From assembly GCA_032718475.1 (NCBI GenBank), contig JAUCBJ010007758.1, forward strand, positions 1 through 56,812: a stretch of 56,812 nucleotides of DNA, given 5' to 3'. Below, piece after piece: positions 10,953 through 21,281 of this stretch. This DNA comes from Nemertoderma westbladi. Its lineage: Eukaryota > Xenacoelomorpha > Nemertodermatida > Nemertodermatidae. Positions within the stretch are counted from its first letter, which is position 1. Each line of letters starts with the position of its first letter. A model generated the notes under the pieces. It did no database searches, was not told the origin of the DNA, and saw only the letters and a program-made list of their open reading frames with translations. The position numbers and the translations under genes were made by a program.

Positions 10953-12515
10953 CCCTATTAAACCCGGGGGGGGGGGGGGTCAATATGACCCCCCCCCGTG
11001 GTTTTTTTATTATAATTCTGAAACAAAAGCAGTTGGGAATCTGAAATTTTATGACTTTTCCTAAAAATCTATTGTCTTCCTAGTAGTGAAAACCGTTTTC
11101 AAAAATATTGGGTACTTTTTGAGTTATAGCACCATTTTTTAACCCTACTTTTGGCACTTTTTTTGAGACGTTTTTTGAAAATTACATTTCATTAAATATG
11201 AATTGTAACATCTCTATTTTTGATTTACACCGGTGTTTTGGTGTTAGAAATTTGATGGAATTCATATAAATTGATTTATAAATTTCAAACTTGTTTTTTT
11301 CGGTGGGTGCCAAATTTTGGTGCCAGCACCCAATTTCAAAATAAGTCAATTTTGTAAATTGATCGTTTGAAACTTGTTTTTTACGCAATTGGGGTTTTTT
11401 GGGTTTCTGGATTCGATGAAATATATACGAGTTGCACCAAGCGTATCAAACTTGTATTTTTCGGTGCTGTGTGCAGATTTTGGTGCTAGCACGAAATTTT
11501 GAAAATCCATTCTATAGATAAAATTGCTTGTGACAATATATTTCTTGCGTTTTAGAGGTTTATGGCTGTTCTGAATTTAATGGAAAATATAATTATCGAT
11601 CTAGACATCTCAAACTTGTATTTTTCGGATGTGGGTGCAAAATTTGGTGCTAGCACCAAATTTTGAAAACCATCAAATATATCAATTGATTGTGTCACCT
11701 TGTTTCTTGCGTTATACGGGTTTGTGATGGTTCTGAATTCAATGGAATAAGTAAAAATTTCATAAGAGTTCTCAAACTTGTATTTTTCGCCGGTGGGTGA
11801 AAATTGTTGTGCCAGCACCAAATTTTGGAAAATATGCAAATTGATAAGTAGATAGTATCACCTTGTTTCTTGCGTTATACGGGTTTATGAGGGTCCTGAA
11901 TCCGATGGAATCAATAAAAACAGCACTGGACATCGCAAACTTGTACTTTTTGGTGATGGGTACGAAATTTGGTGCTAGCACCAAAATTTGCCAAATTACG
12001 CCGAAAAATACAAGTAGCAATGATCTGGCATATTAGAAATGTAATCCATTAGAATCAGCGCCCTCGAAAACCTGAAAATGTGAATTTATAGCATCGTATA
12101 AGTGAATTACAAATTTTGTGTTCTAACTGAAAAGTGCTGGTTACTAGTTTTTTTTATTTTTTTCCTACGCAGAGAGGACTAAACAGCCATTTATAGTAAT
12201 CATATCATTTTTTAATGTTTTCCAATGTATTTTGCACCCCAGAAAACCTGTATTGAAAAATAATTAGCCGAAAATGTAACTTTCAAATTTGGTGAAAATT
12301 GTGCACTACTTGTAATTTTGGTGCTGCAATATAACCACCCCAGTACATTTTTTCGAAAATTTTTTTTTCGGTCGGATCCAGACAAGTGATACCTACGTAC
12401 AAACAAAAAATCAGACGTTTTCGTAAATATTTGTAGATTTTAGAGGGGGGGGGGGGGGTCAATATGACCCCTCCCCGGTATTTGTACAACATTTTATAGC
12501 CCGGTACTAATAGGG
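10953..12515. mobile_element. piggyBac-type non-autonomous element inserted in the LTR, TTAA target site
   Basis: The element is bounded by TTAA on both sides (10949-10952 and 12516-12519) and by inverted ends CCCTATTAAACCCGGGG and CCCGGTACTAATAGGG. TTAA targets with CCCT...AGGG ends are the piggyBac hallmark. Both sub-termini carry a G-run followed by GGGGTCAATATGACCCC. The flanking LTR sequence resumes without loss when the element is removed (compare the reverse complement of 42290-42335). There is no transposase frame. The inside is mostly a 163-bp tandem repeat. Confidence 0.8.
11240..12010. repeat. Five ~163-bp tandem repeats inside the piggyBac-like element
   Basis: The palindrome GGTGCTAGCACC or a one-base variant occurs at 11319, 11482, 11646, about 11808 and 11971, each within CAAACTTGTATTTTTCGGTG and AAATTT-rich surroundings. 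The spacing of 162-164 bp is regular. The unit length is not a fixed multiple of three, so the repeated short reading frames on the minus strand are not a protein. Confidence 0.8.
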
Positions 12516-13451
12516 TTAACATTACTGCTTTGCTGTCGGTTATTCATTATATTGGTTGATGAAATATTATATCGGAATACCGATCAATAATCAGACATCC
12601 CAATCTTCTTGATATACTAAAGGTTAGAGAGACCGGTTACATATAAACGATTGCGACCTATGTTAAGTGGTTTGAAGTGAATCTAATGCTATTTCATAGG
12701 CCCGACATAAATTGTATGTTGCTCTCTTTATACGTGACTAAATTTAGTGAAGGTCGGCAGATTAGTGTGCAGTATTGTGCAGCATTGTGTATGATTGTAA
12801 CTGATAACAAAGCATCTCCTAAAGAATGCGCCATTTCGTTGTGTCTAGTTTAAGTCATAACTCTGTTTACATATTTAGAGCGCCACGTCCTAAAGGAACT
12901 GTTAATATTTCCCAAAAGTGAATAATATTTGTCAGAGATTATATATTACGATCAGTCGAATAATACAGTATGCTTACACCATCAATCATTAAGCTTCCGA
13001 ATTCAGTCTCCCGGGTATATCCAGCGGGTGAATGATTGCGCATAGACTGGCTTCGGCTAATGTAGTGTATCAAATACTCGTCATCTATCATCTAAAAGAC
13101 ATTCTAGTTTTGGTAGGTTAAACTGTCAAAGGTCTTAAAAGCGCAAACAATAACAGATAGTGCTTCTGGATTGCGGTGTAAGCAATCAAGTCTAAAGTAC
13201 CGGTACCGGTCGAACGGTAACCTGTACTGCTGTAGGCCTGTAGGCCCAACTGCCCGAACCGGTACTTACAGTACAGGTACAGCAGTATTATTCGATTTTT
13301 ATAATTATATACCGGTAGGCCTTAATAATTAATCAGGGATGGCCGCCCTGGTTTTTTATTGAGATTTTACTTGTTTCTGTCAAGTTTTATTTATTTGTAG
13401 GTCAGTATTGAGCAGAAGGCGTGTAAGCCTGCTCAGATTGCACAGATAATT

Positions 13452-14030
13452 TGTAGGCTGGACTGTTGTCTAACCGTTGTTAAGTCTGAACGGATTGCAG
13501 TGTGTGTAGACCATCTGTCCGATAAAGTGCTAGTTAGGAAAGTAGGGGCTTCAAGTGCTGTGAGGTAAACCCCCTGTGAAAGAATAAGTCGTACTACTGG
13601 GTTAGAACGCATACTAACTAATCATTTCGGAGTTTGCATATACTGTAGTTTATTTAGGCTTGATAGTAGTCTGCCAGCGATTGGTCTGTACTTTGTTTGT
13701 GTAGTCTGTATGGGTAGCATATAATTTTATTTAGATAATTTGTAGGCTGGATAGTTGTCTGACTGTTGTTGGGTTTGAGGAAATTTCAGTGTGTATAGAG
13801 CATCTGTCCGATAAAGTGCTAGTTGGGAACGTAGGGGCTTCAAGTGCTGTGAGGTAAACCCCCTGTGAAAGAATAAGTCGTACTACTAGGTTAGAACACA
13901 TACTAACTAATCATTTCGGAGTCTGCATATACCGTAGTTTGTTTAGGCTTGATAGTAGTCTGTCAGTATTTGGTCTGCATTTTGTTTGAATAGTCTGTAC
14001 GCGTAGCGTAATATTTATTATTCAGAGTTT
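13452..14030 (+). repeat. 289-bp direct repeat in the BEL leader (two copies)
   Basis: TGTAGGCTGGACTGTTGTCT at 13452 and TGTAGGCTGGATAGTTGTCT at 13741 open two near-identical units. Landmarks such as AAGAATAAGTCGTACTACT and GTTAGAAC recur 289 bp apart. The same duplication with a 288-bp period is present in copy B (landmarks at 40996 and 41284) and copy C (56468 and 56756). Confidence 0.85.
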
Positions 14031-14975
14031 ATGCGATTATTCGCAACATTCATATCCCCAAGTTTATTCCTACAGTAATTGTGTTTGTTATACATACCGT
14101 TATAGTTAAACTAACCCCGGTACTACATCAGGGCTGCTCGGCGTAGGTAAAGACTGGAGATTTTGTGCTTTGGTCACTCCGGCAGATACCGTGGTTCTTT
14201 TAGCTGTTCAAGTATTTTTAACTACTGATTATTTGTTGTACAAGTACTTGTACCTAATTTAGGGTTTAGTGTACAGTGCTTTCCGAAGGTAATTAGCGTG
14301 TAGGCAGTATATTTGTGTTGTAAAGTGGTTAATAGGCACGTTGGTTCTGGTAGACCGCGGTAATTAATCTCTAGGTAGGAACACTCCGTGATACATAACG
14401 TAGTACCTATAGCGATACGGTTATAGGTCGTCAGGCGGTGGTATTTTCCTATCTGGACAACGCAGTATATTTACTACTACTTATTATTTTCAAATACCGT
14501 AGTAACCTGTCCGTTGTAATAACCAGATATTCTAACCCTTTGTTAGGCTGGTTAGTAGACTTCTTGTAAAATTACCCTAAAAATTCTTATTTGTGTATTT
14601 GTAATTAAATTTTTGTGTTTATTTAGAGATTGTAATCTCAACCCGAATTGTACGTAATTTGTAGTATTAAGTAACTTAGTTAAATTATAATTATTTGTTT
14701 TAGTGTCTAACAAGTAGCACGCCACTGAGAGCGCACAGCTTATGTGTGGTGACTCCCCCAGAAATAATAACATTTATTTCAAACATTGACAAAACCCATT
14801 AAACGGGTATATATATATTATAAATCAACTCAAATGATTTATAAATAGTAGGCCTGCCATACAACAATTAGGTCTCAATATCAGTTGGACTACTGCTTAA
14901 ATAACGGTAATAAAGTAAGTTAAAGTAACCAAGTAACCCTTAAAATTGAGAAATTTAATTATTTAAATAATTGAT

Positions 14976-15214
14976 ATACCGGTATTCACGATAGGCCTAT
15001 TATATATATAAATTTAGGCTGAAATCATACCGGTATTCTGTAATTAATTCTAGTCTGTAATTATACTTATATATATACATTATAAGTGTAAGCTGTATAC
15101 CGGTATTCACGATAGGCCTATTATATATATAAATTGAGGCTGAAATCATACCGGTATTCTGTAATTAATTCTAGTTACTAATAATACTTATATATACTAT
15201 AAGCATACCGGTAT
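14976..15214. promoter_or_regulatory. Cluster of five ATACCGGTAT palindromes upstream of gag
   Basis: Perfect ATACCGGTAT sites lie at 14976, 15027, 15097, 15148 and 15205. Between them GATAGGCCTATTATATATAT and TCTGTAATTAATTCTAGT repeat. Comparable clusters precede gag in the other two copies. The core ACCGGT resembles sites of the Grainyhead/CP2 family; this is an inference. An RNA dimerisation role is an alternative. Confidence 0.45.
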
Positions 15215-15349
15215 TCTAATATTATATATATATCACACTACACGGAGTAGCAGTATCGGTAATTAATTACTAGGCTAGCAGTTAATGCTGAATTACTAGA
15301 CTTGCTTAGGCTGTAATATAGCAGTAGGCATTCAACTGTGCAAACAAAC

Positions 15350-15484
15350 ATGTCTGATACTAAGCAGAACTTGTCAGACAGTTTATTAGATGTAACTATC
15401 TGCGACTCAGATAAGGGTGTAGAACCGTCTACACCTAAGTTCAGTTCACCTCCCACTGTGAGGAAGGTCATCCCTCCAGTAGTG
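15350..15484 (+). pseudogene. 5' fragment of BEL/Pao gag (copy A)
   Basis: The ATG at 15350 opens MSDTKQNLSDSLLDVTICDS, matching the gag starts at 39590 and 55024 (minus). Homology ends abruptly after IPPVV (base 15484) and the frame then runs into unrelated sequence and a stop at 15539. Only about 45 of more than 1,000 Gag residues remain. The rest of copy A is absent, so this is a truncated 5' end. Bases 15485-15660 show no feature. Confidence 0.8.
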
Positions 15485-15663
15485 TTGCCGTTATCCCTAC
15501 ACCAGGGGGGGAAAAACGCCAATGCTGGAGACGTGACTTAACAGACCACCGAGCCCCGGCCAGTCACCGGATATTGATTGTGGGGAGGGAATATTTTCTG
15601 AGATGCAAGTTTGCCGTTGATAAAAAGCTGCATTAGTTGGATATACTCTTTAATGTAACTTCC

Positions 15664-15882
15664 TATAGTTGAAACCCGTTCAACATCATTGAAACTTGTT
15701 CAACATCATTGAAACTTGTTCAACATCATTGAAACTTGTTCAACATCATTGAAACTTGTTCAACATCATTGAAACTTGTTCAACATCATTGAAACTTGTT
15801 CAACATCATTGAAACTTGTTCAACATCATTGAAACTTGTTCAACATCATTGAAACTTGTTCAACATCATTGAAACTTGATTA
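15664..15882. repeat. Perfect 20-bp tandem repeat (about 10 units)
   Basis: The unit CAACATCATTGAAACTTGTT is repeated without visible change from 15681 to about 15878, with one degenerate unit before it. Identity this high implies recent expansion or an assembly-collapsed array. Bases 15883-16040 hold no feature. Confidence 0.9.
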
Positions 15883-16064
15883 AGAATAATTTTGGGCTTC
15901 CCCAAATCAATATACACCAAATATTCACAATAATTATACACGATAATATAAATCCCTACGGTATATTATTTAGTAACCCACTGTTCGCTCAGAATTTTAG
16001 CCTACCTAATGTTCCCCAGATTTTCCCTCGGTCCTAGTCTTAGTGCCGTAGTGTCGGTGTCGGT

Positions 16065-16985
16065 CGACCCTGTCGCGTGTCCGTTCCACCCCTCACGAAC
16101 CCCGAAGGGGACGATCATCGAGAACCAGCACGGCTTGGCTAAGGGTCGGTCCAGTCGGTAGACTCTGTCGCGTATCCGTACCACCCCTCTCGAACCCCGA
16201 AGGGTTCGGTCATCGAGAACCAGTACGGCTTGGCTAGGAGTCTGTCGTGTCGGTGGACCCGTTCGCGTGTCGGTTCCACCCCTCACGAACCCCGAAGGGT
16301 TCGATCATCGAGAACCAGAACGGCTTGGCTAGGGGTCCGTCGGTTCATCACAGAAACCCAACCACCTAGGCTTTCCGAGTCCGTTTCAGGCTCGTAGTCG
16401 CTTTGGCAGCCGAGAAACTGCTCCGAACAGTCGGTAGGCCAGTAGAGTCTAGTCGAGTCTAGTCCTTTGTCTTTCGACCCCATCGCGTGTCCGTTCCACC
16501 CCTCACGAACCCTGAAGGGAACGATCATCGAGAACCAGTACGGCTTGGCTAAGGGGTATGTCGTCGGTTCCCGTCGCAAATCCCAGTACAAGCAGTCAGC
16601 GTTCCGAGTTCTTTTCAGTCTCGTAGTAGCTGCCGTTGACCAGAGACCGCTAAGGGCAGTTCTCGTCAAACCCATCCTGTGGCCAGCCCTTTCGCATGTC
16701 CGTCCCACCCCTCACGAACCCTGAAGGGATCGGTCATCGAGAACCAGTACGGCTTAGGTCAGGGGGCAGTCGTTAGTTGGCCACCCGTTCGCGTGTCCGC
16801 TCCACCCCTCACGAACCCCGAAGGGAACGATCATCGAGAACCAGAACGGCTTGGCTACTAAGGGGCCATCGGTGCCCGTCGCAAATCCCTGACACAAGCA
16901 GTCAGCGGTCCGAGTTCTTTTCAGTCTCGTAATGGCTGCTGTTGGCCAGGGACCGCTAAGGGCAGTCCTTGTCCTTTAGGCCTGG
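16065..16985. repeat. Satellite-like block: six ~72-bp units plus longer spacers
   Basis: A unit running from CGCGTGTCCGTTCCACCCCT through GAACCCCGAAGGG and CGATCATCGAGAACCAG to ACGGCTTGGCTAAGG occurs at about 16073, 16170, 16265, 16484, 16692 and 16790. A second repeated block (TCCCGTCGCAAATCCC to CCGCTAAGGGCAG) lies at about 16569-16665 and 16876-16965. This second block contains CGTTCCGAGTTCTTTTCAGT plus CTCGTA, also found inside the exonuclease-like gene at about 19815. GC content is far higher than in the surroundings. Bases 16986-17660 hold no gene that I can identify. Confidence 0.8.
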
Positions 16986-17664
16986 CGCATTACCAAATCC
17001 ACCCCTACAGGCAGCAGGAAGTTGGCCAGGGCCTAATAGTACTCAGGCTAACCTGAATACTGCTTGCATTTTCCATCCCCCCCTGGCCCTTATAACTATG
17101 AAATTATTCCCGTACCCTGTAAGTTGCCCCAAAGTTTGCCCATAAATCGCCCCCAGTTTATCGAATGTGCCCAAAACCCATGGTCCCGCACCCAGTAGTA
17201 ATATCGGAATAATCAATTTTAAATAAATACAAAAATATTCAACTCGCGTTATGGAAAGTTGAAATACCGCGAACAGTCCCCCCCAATGACCTTTGTGAAG
17301 TCTGTCGGTCGATTGAGTTTGCGTAGGTCATTCTCAATATAAAAAAAACCCAAATTTAATATTGCATAGTTTTTAATTAATTTGGCCTAGAGTTTGTATA
17401 AAAATAAATGTTCGATAAATGTTCCTGGAATATCCCGATCCACTATTTCTTTCTCTGATACGCCTTTCGTCTCTTCGCCCGTCGACTCTCATTGATCGCT
17501 ATGGCTGGTAGAGGAGCGTCAACGTCCATCGTGAGTAACGCTTCGGCTTGTCTCCTGGCGGCTCTTCCTTTCGAAGGCATCGGGATCATGTCGGTTCGTC
17601 TTTCCAACTCAGATTTGCGTGCCTCTAGGAACCATTCTCCGTCACCGAACTCCTCTTTATACGA

Positions 17665-20032
17665 TTATAATCGTCTAATGACTTCAAATGGACCGAATAA
17701 TCCGGCGCTCAGTAGTAGATCCACGTAATGGAAAGGTAGCGTGGCCGACGTGTGGAGGCGTTCCGTGAAGGAGAAATATCCGCACGCCATCTCCTGCGCG
17801 ATATTCCGAGCGTTTCTCCGAACCTTGGTCTTTAAATGGCTGTTTGCGTATGTTTCAAACATGACCATATTGCCCATAGCGGTAACGTCTTTGGTTGGAC
17901 ATTTGATATAGCAGTGGGGGCTAGAGGAATGTCCACGGAAACCACACGTGGTGCAGAGGTTATAAAGGATCGGGCAGACAGAAACGTCGTGGCCCGATGT
18001 CGCGCAGTATGGGCAATAGAGTATCCCGAGGAGCTGGAGGCAAGAATCGGTAACCCGATTCCTTCTGCCGCGTGGGCACTGCTCCGAGCCGCAGTCGCCG
18101 CATACCTCCAACTGCATCTCTTGACCGGGGAATATCGGAATCGGGACGCCGACGTAGTATTCGAGTCGTCGGTCGCTCTTTGGAATATTCTCGGTGGTCG
18201 GTAGCCCGCGGAATGCTAGGCTTTTGCGTAGTAGGTTCTCGCTCCGATAACCTTCTTTGTGTCCCGCTGGTCTCAACTCGGACGACCGTTTCTGGCGGTG
18301 GATCCATTCAGTTTGCTCGGCGTACCAACGGGTTAGTCGCATAGGGTCCTGAGGAACGACGGGTGTAGTAGCCACCGCTGGTCGGCGAAGTGGTGCCGGG
18401 GTTTTCGACGGAGGGATACTGAGGAGATCGTCGGGGGTCTGCGCGTCGCTGGGGCCCTCCTCGATCAGTATCGCTGCGCGGGTCCGTTGGTGGCTGGTAC
18501 TCGGAATCTCCGACGACCAATCTTCGCCACCCGGGAAAGGATACGGGGATAACCGTTGGCATATGTCGCCGAAGTCGCTCAATGCAGCTGTAGTAGCCAC
18601 CTCCCTCGCGGGGCTACCGGAGCCGCGTGGAGTGTAAACGCCTGCTCTCTTCATCGGTTCGGTCGAGGCAACCCGTTTGGCGGCCGGTCCATACGCGGCC
18701 TCCGGCTCGAGTTGTCGCTTCGGGGTGGAGAGTAGAACACCCTCGTTTAGCCATATCTCTTCCCCTTCCGAAGAGATCAGAGGCTCCTCCGCACCGAGAA
18801 GTTCGGTAATCGTAAGGATGTCGTAAGGTCCGCTCTCGTCCCAGGAATCGATAACGGCGGGTGTTTTCGATTCTCCCGGAGTAATGTTCTCGACCGCTTT
18901 AAACGCGTGGTTTATAACCTCGTTCCAGTCGTAGTCGACGAAGGAAAGGGGGACCGCCGTAATAAGGCTATCGAGAGTTTTACAGATAAACTTAGCGACG
19001 GTGTAGCATTCCATAACGACGTAAACGTAGTTCCGTCGATCGGGATTCTCCCATCTTTGGTGTATCGTCCACTTCTGATCAACGTCCTTCCATCGACCCT
19101 CTCGCTCGCTCTTTATTTCCAATCCCGGGTATCCACCGTATATTTTATTATAGTCCCGGAATTTCTGGGGTTTGAAGTCGATACCGCCATTTAGCACAGC
19201 GAGGTAGCCGATCCCGGATTTCGTCGGTCTCACCTCGCATGAACTCGGCGAATCGTAACCAGGCTAGTAACGTTTGAGTGTCGATGCAATGGCTAAGGGC
19301 GTTGAGGTCGTCTCGTCGGCTTCTTCCTGTAGGAGCGTTCGCGTAGTCGTTCCGGACGTCCGCCTTGATATCCGACCCGATTTTAATGACGTCGAAGTAG
19401 AAGAGGATCTTTTGGATTTCCGGAGGCAGCAACCAGATCACTCCGGCTGCCTGCACTTCCTGTCTGGGTGTCGGGAATATTCGGCACACCAGTACCAAAC
19501 CGTCCAGGGTTCCGAGGACGACGACTAAGGATCGACCGTATTCTTTCGCCCCGTACTTTTCCTGGTAGTCGTCGCGGTTTTGGATAATCGATACGCGTTC
19601 CTCTCGAAGCGTCGCCGTACACTCCGACAGGTTTCCCCAGTGGGCGAGGTACGTACTCTTGTCGTCGACGAAACTTTGACATCTTGCCAACGTAATCGCT
19701 TTCGAGGTGGGCGTCGCGTTTCCCTCGTTGTCGTAGATCAAACATCGGGATCTGTAGACGCTCTGCCGGAACGTTTCCCAAAACGACGAATCGTCCCCTC
19801 CGGTTGCCTTTGCGTTCCGAGTTCTTTTCAGTCTCGTACTAGCATCGGCTAACCGGAGGGCTCGTAGATTCTTAGAATCCGGCCCCTCTCGCCCGGTGAA
19901 TTTAATGACTCGCACGTTCTCATTTAGCAGGGTGCTCCAATTTATATCAAAGTCAGGGGATCCAGGTTGCGAATATTCCAGTAGATCTATCGTGTTACGT
20001 AATTCGCCGATAATTTGGAGATTTGGGTCCAT
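17665..20032 (-). pseudogene. Exonuclease-like / zinc-knuckle gene downstream of Pao-E, split by a +1 frame change
   Basis: Two frames form one gene: ATG 20032 to stop 19148 (294 aa), then the +1 frame open from about 19266 to 17665. Part 1 has a DNEG motif (D101, E103), then LVVVLGTLDGLVLVCRI, VIKIGSDIKADV (D225) and DTQ (251-253). Part 2 has a tryptophan/proline segment then YVVME at the place of the Y-x3-D motif. This order is that of RNase D/WRN-type 3'-5' exonucleases (DEDDy), with the last Asp replaced by Glu. A low-complexity linker follows, then a Cys cluster and two zinc knuckles (CPYCATSGHDVSVC, exact CCHC; CTTCGFRGHSSSPHC, one residue longer). The protein would bind nucleic acid. 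The exonuclease role is inference; the frame break may be decay or programmed. It is homologous to the gene at 27628-31172. Confidence 0.6.
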
Positions 20033-20589
20033 ATTTACGATTATATCCGTTACAAATTAGATCAGTTAGTTATAAGTCCAGAAAGTCTGAAACTATAGCG
20101 ATAGCAGAATAATTCAGTTTTTTTTTATTTAATTCAGTTTATTAATAACATTGCTATATAGGCATCTATCATCTTATTGCTAATACATTCAGCATTTACA
20201 GTTACTATAACTATACATTAATATCCAACCAGTTTTTTTTATGACTTTTTTGTCCTTTTCTTTTTTCTAATTATTTTCTTTAGACTTTTTATACCTTTTT
20301 TTGTCTTTTTTCATTTCATTATTATTTCATCTTATTTCAATTATTTCCACATATTTCAACACATTTATTTCCACCATTTATTTCACATTTATTTATTTCC
20401 ACATCATCATTGGGTTTATAGCCCCCCGGCTATCATCATTGGTTATAAGCGCAGCACCAGGGTGCGCATCATTTCATTTTCATCAGTATACGCGTCATCA
20501 TTCAGGTTTATAGCAGAGTTGTCTGATCCTTTTCATCGTTTCCAACTATATTCAATCATTTTCTTTGGTTAATCTTTGTCGTGGAAGGG

Positions 20590-21010
20590 GTGTTACGCGG
20601 CAATCTGGGATCTACAGCTGGACTCGTTACACCGCCTATGCCCCAAACTGCGCACGTAACGGACAATGAAGACGCTAGGAGTGAAGTCACGTGGGTGCAC
20701 CAGGGACCCACCAGAATAACACTCCCAACAACATAAAGCTCAGTCGACGAAGTCATGTGGGATGGGGTTACGCAACATTCTGGGATCTACAGCTGGACTC
20801 GTTACACCGCCTACGCCCCAAAATCCACGCAACGGTCCCACCAGAATAACGCGACTGAGAAACATAAAACCCTCTATCGTCGAAGTCATGTGGATGCACC
20901 ATGGACCCACCAGAATAACGGGATAGAGGGGGTGTTGCGTGGCAATCCGGGATCTACAGCTGGACTCGTTACACCGCCTACGCCCCGAACTGCGCACGCA
21001 ACGGACAACA
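20590..21010. repeat. Three imperfect ~170-bp tandem repeats
   Basis: GGGATCTACAGCTGGACTCG plus TTACACCGCCTA occurs at about 20607, 20782 and 20949. Each copy is linked to GTCGAAGTCATGTGGATGCA and GACCCACCAGAATAAC variants. It lies between the Pao-E pol remains and the exonuclease-like gene. Bases 20033-20589 are T-rich and hold no gene. Confidence 0.75.
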
Positions 21011-21281
21011 TAACATACTGCGATGAATACAATGAATTCCACTTCAAATCTTCACCATTTCCAATAATCCAATATCGTAGGTCCTGATGACCAAAATCAG
21101 GGTAAACAATGCATAAACGACCCTGCGTTGGTCGAAACATCTGCAGGGTGATGCTGGACTCCACATAACACACGAGGAAACACAAATACCATTGCGTGGT
21201 TACAGTTGGTTTAAGGGGGGTCCATAACTCATTGTCAGTAAATCACAGCTTAAAAGAGTTTGTCAACATGATGAGAAGGGT

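Larger units (their letters stand above)
10453..13149 (+). mobile_element. 5' LTR of BEL/Pao copy A (interrupted by a piggyBac-like element)
   Basis: The LTR starts TGTAAAAGCTTTTG and ends AAAAGCGCAAACA, so it has TG...CA ends. These limits were set by comparing this copy with the LTRs at 26283-27549 and 41663-42855: similarity begins at TGTAAAAGC and stops after ACA in all three. Removing the insertion at 10953-12515 leaves about 1.13 kb, comparable with 1267 and 1193 bp in the others. Shared internal landmarks include GGACATAAAAG, CAATCAGAGCG, CGCCACGTCCTAAAGGAACT and CCGGGTATATCCAGCGGGTG. The host promoter and polyadenylation signals should lie here, but I could not place the start site. 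The left flank is a poly-C run, so no target duplication can be read. Confidence 0.75.
13150..15349 (+). other. Leader of BEL/Pao copy A between 5' LTR and gag
   Basis: This 2.2-kb untranslated leader is alignable by eye with 39591-41662 and 55025-56812 on the minus strand. It holds a 289-bp direct repeat and, just before gag, a cluster of the palindrome ATACCGGTAT. No conserved frame spans it. I could not identify a convincing tRNA primer-binding site next to the LTR. Confidence 0.7.

Noticed and set aside
11182-12020. Repeated similar peptides (PYNARNKV and KYKFEMS types) on the minus strand
   Set aside because: They arise from 162-164-bp repeats that do not keep frame, inside a non-autonomous transposon.
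13150-13200. tRNA primer-binding site next to the LTR
   Set aside because: The bases after the LTR differ between copies A and B, and I could not match an 18-base tRNA 3' end by eye.
15664-15882. Regular short repeat that could suggest a CRISPR array
   Set aside because: Units are directly adjacent with no spacers, and the context is eukaryotic.
16002-16861. Open frames of 60-141 aa on both strands
   Set aside because: All are passages through the 72-bp repeat block, with repeated peptides and no domain.
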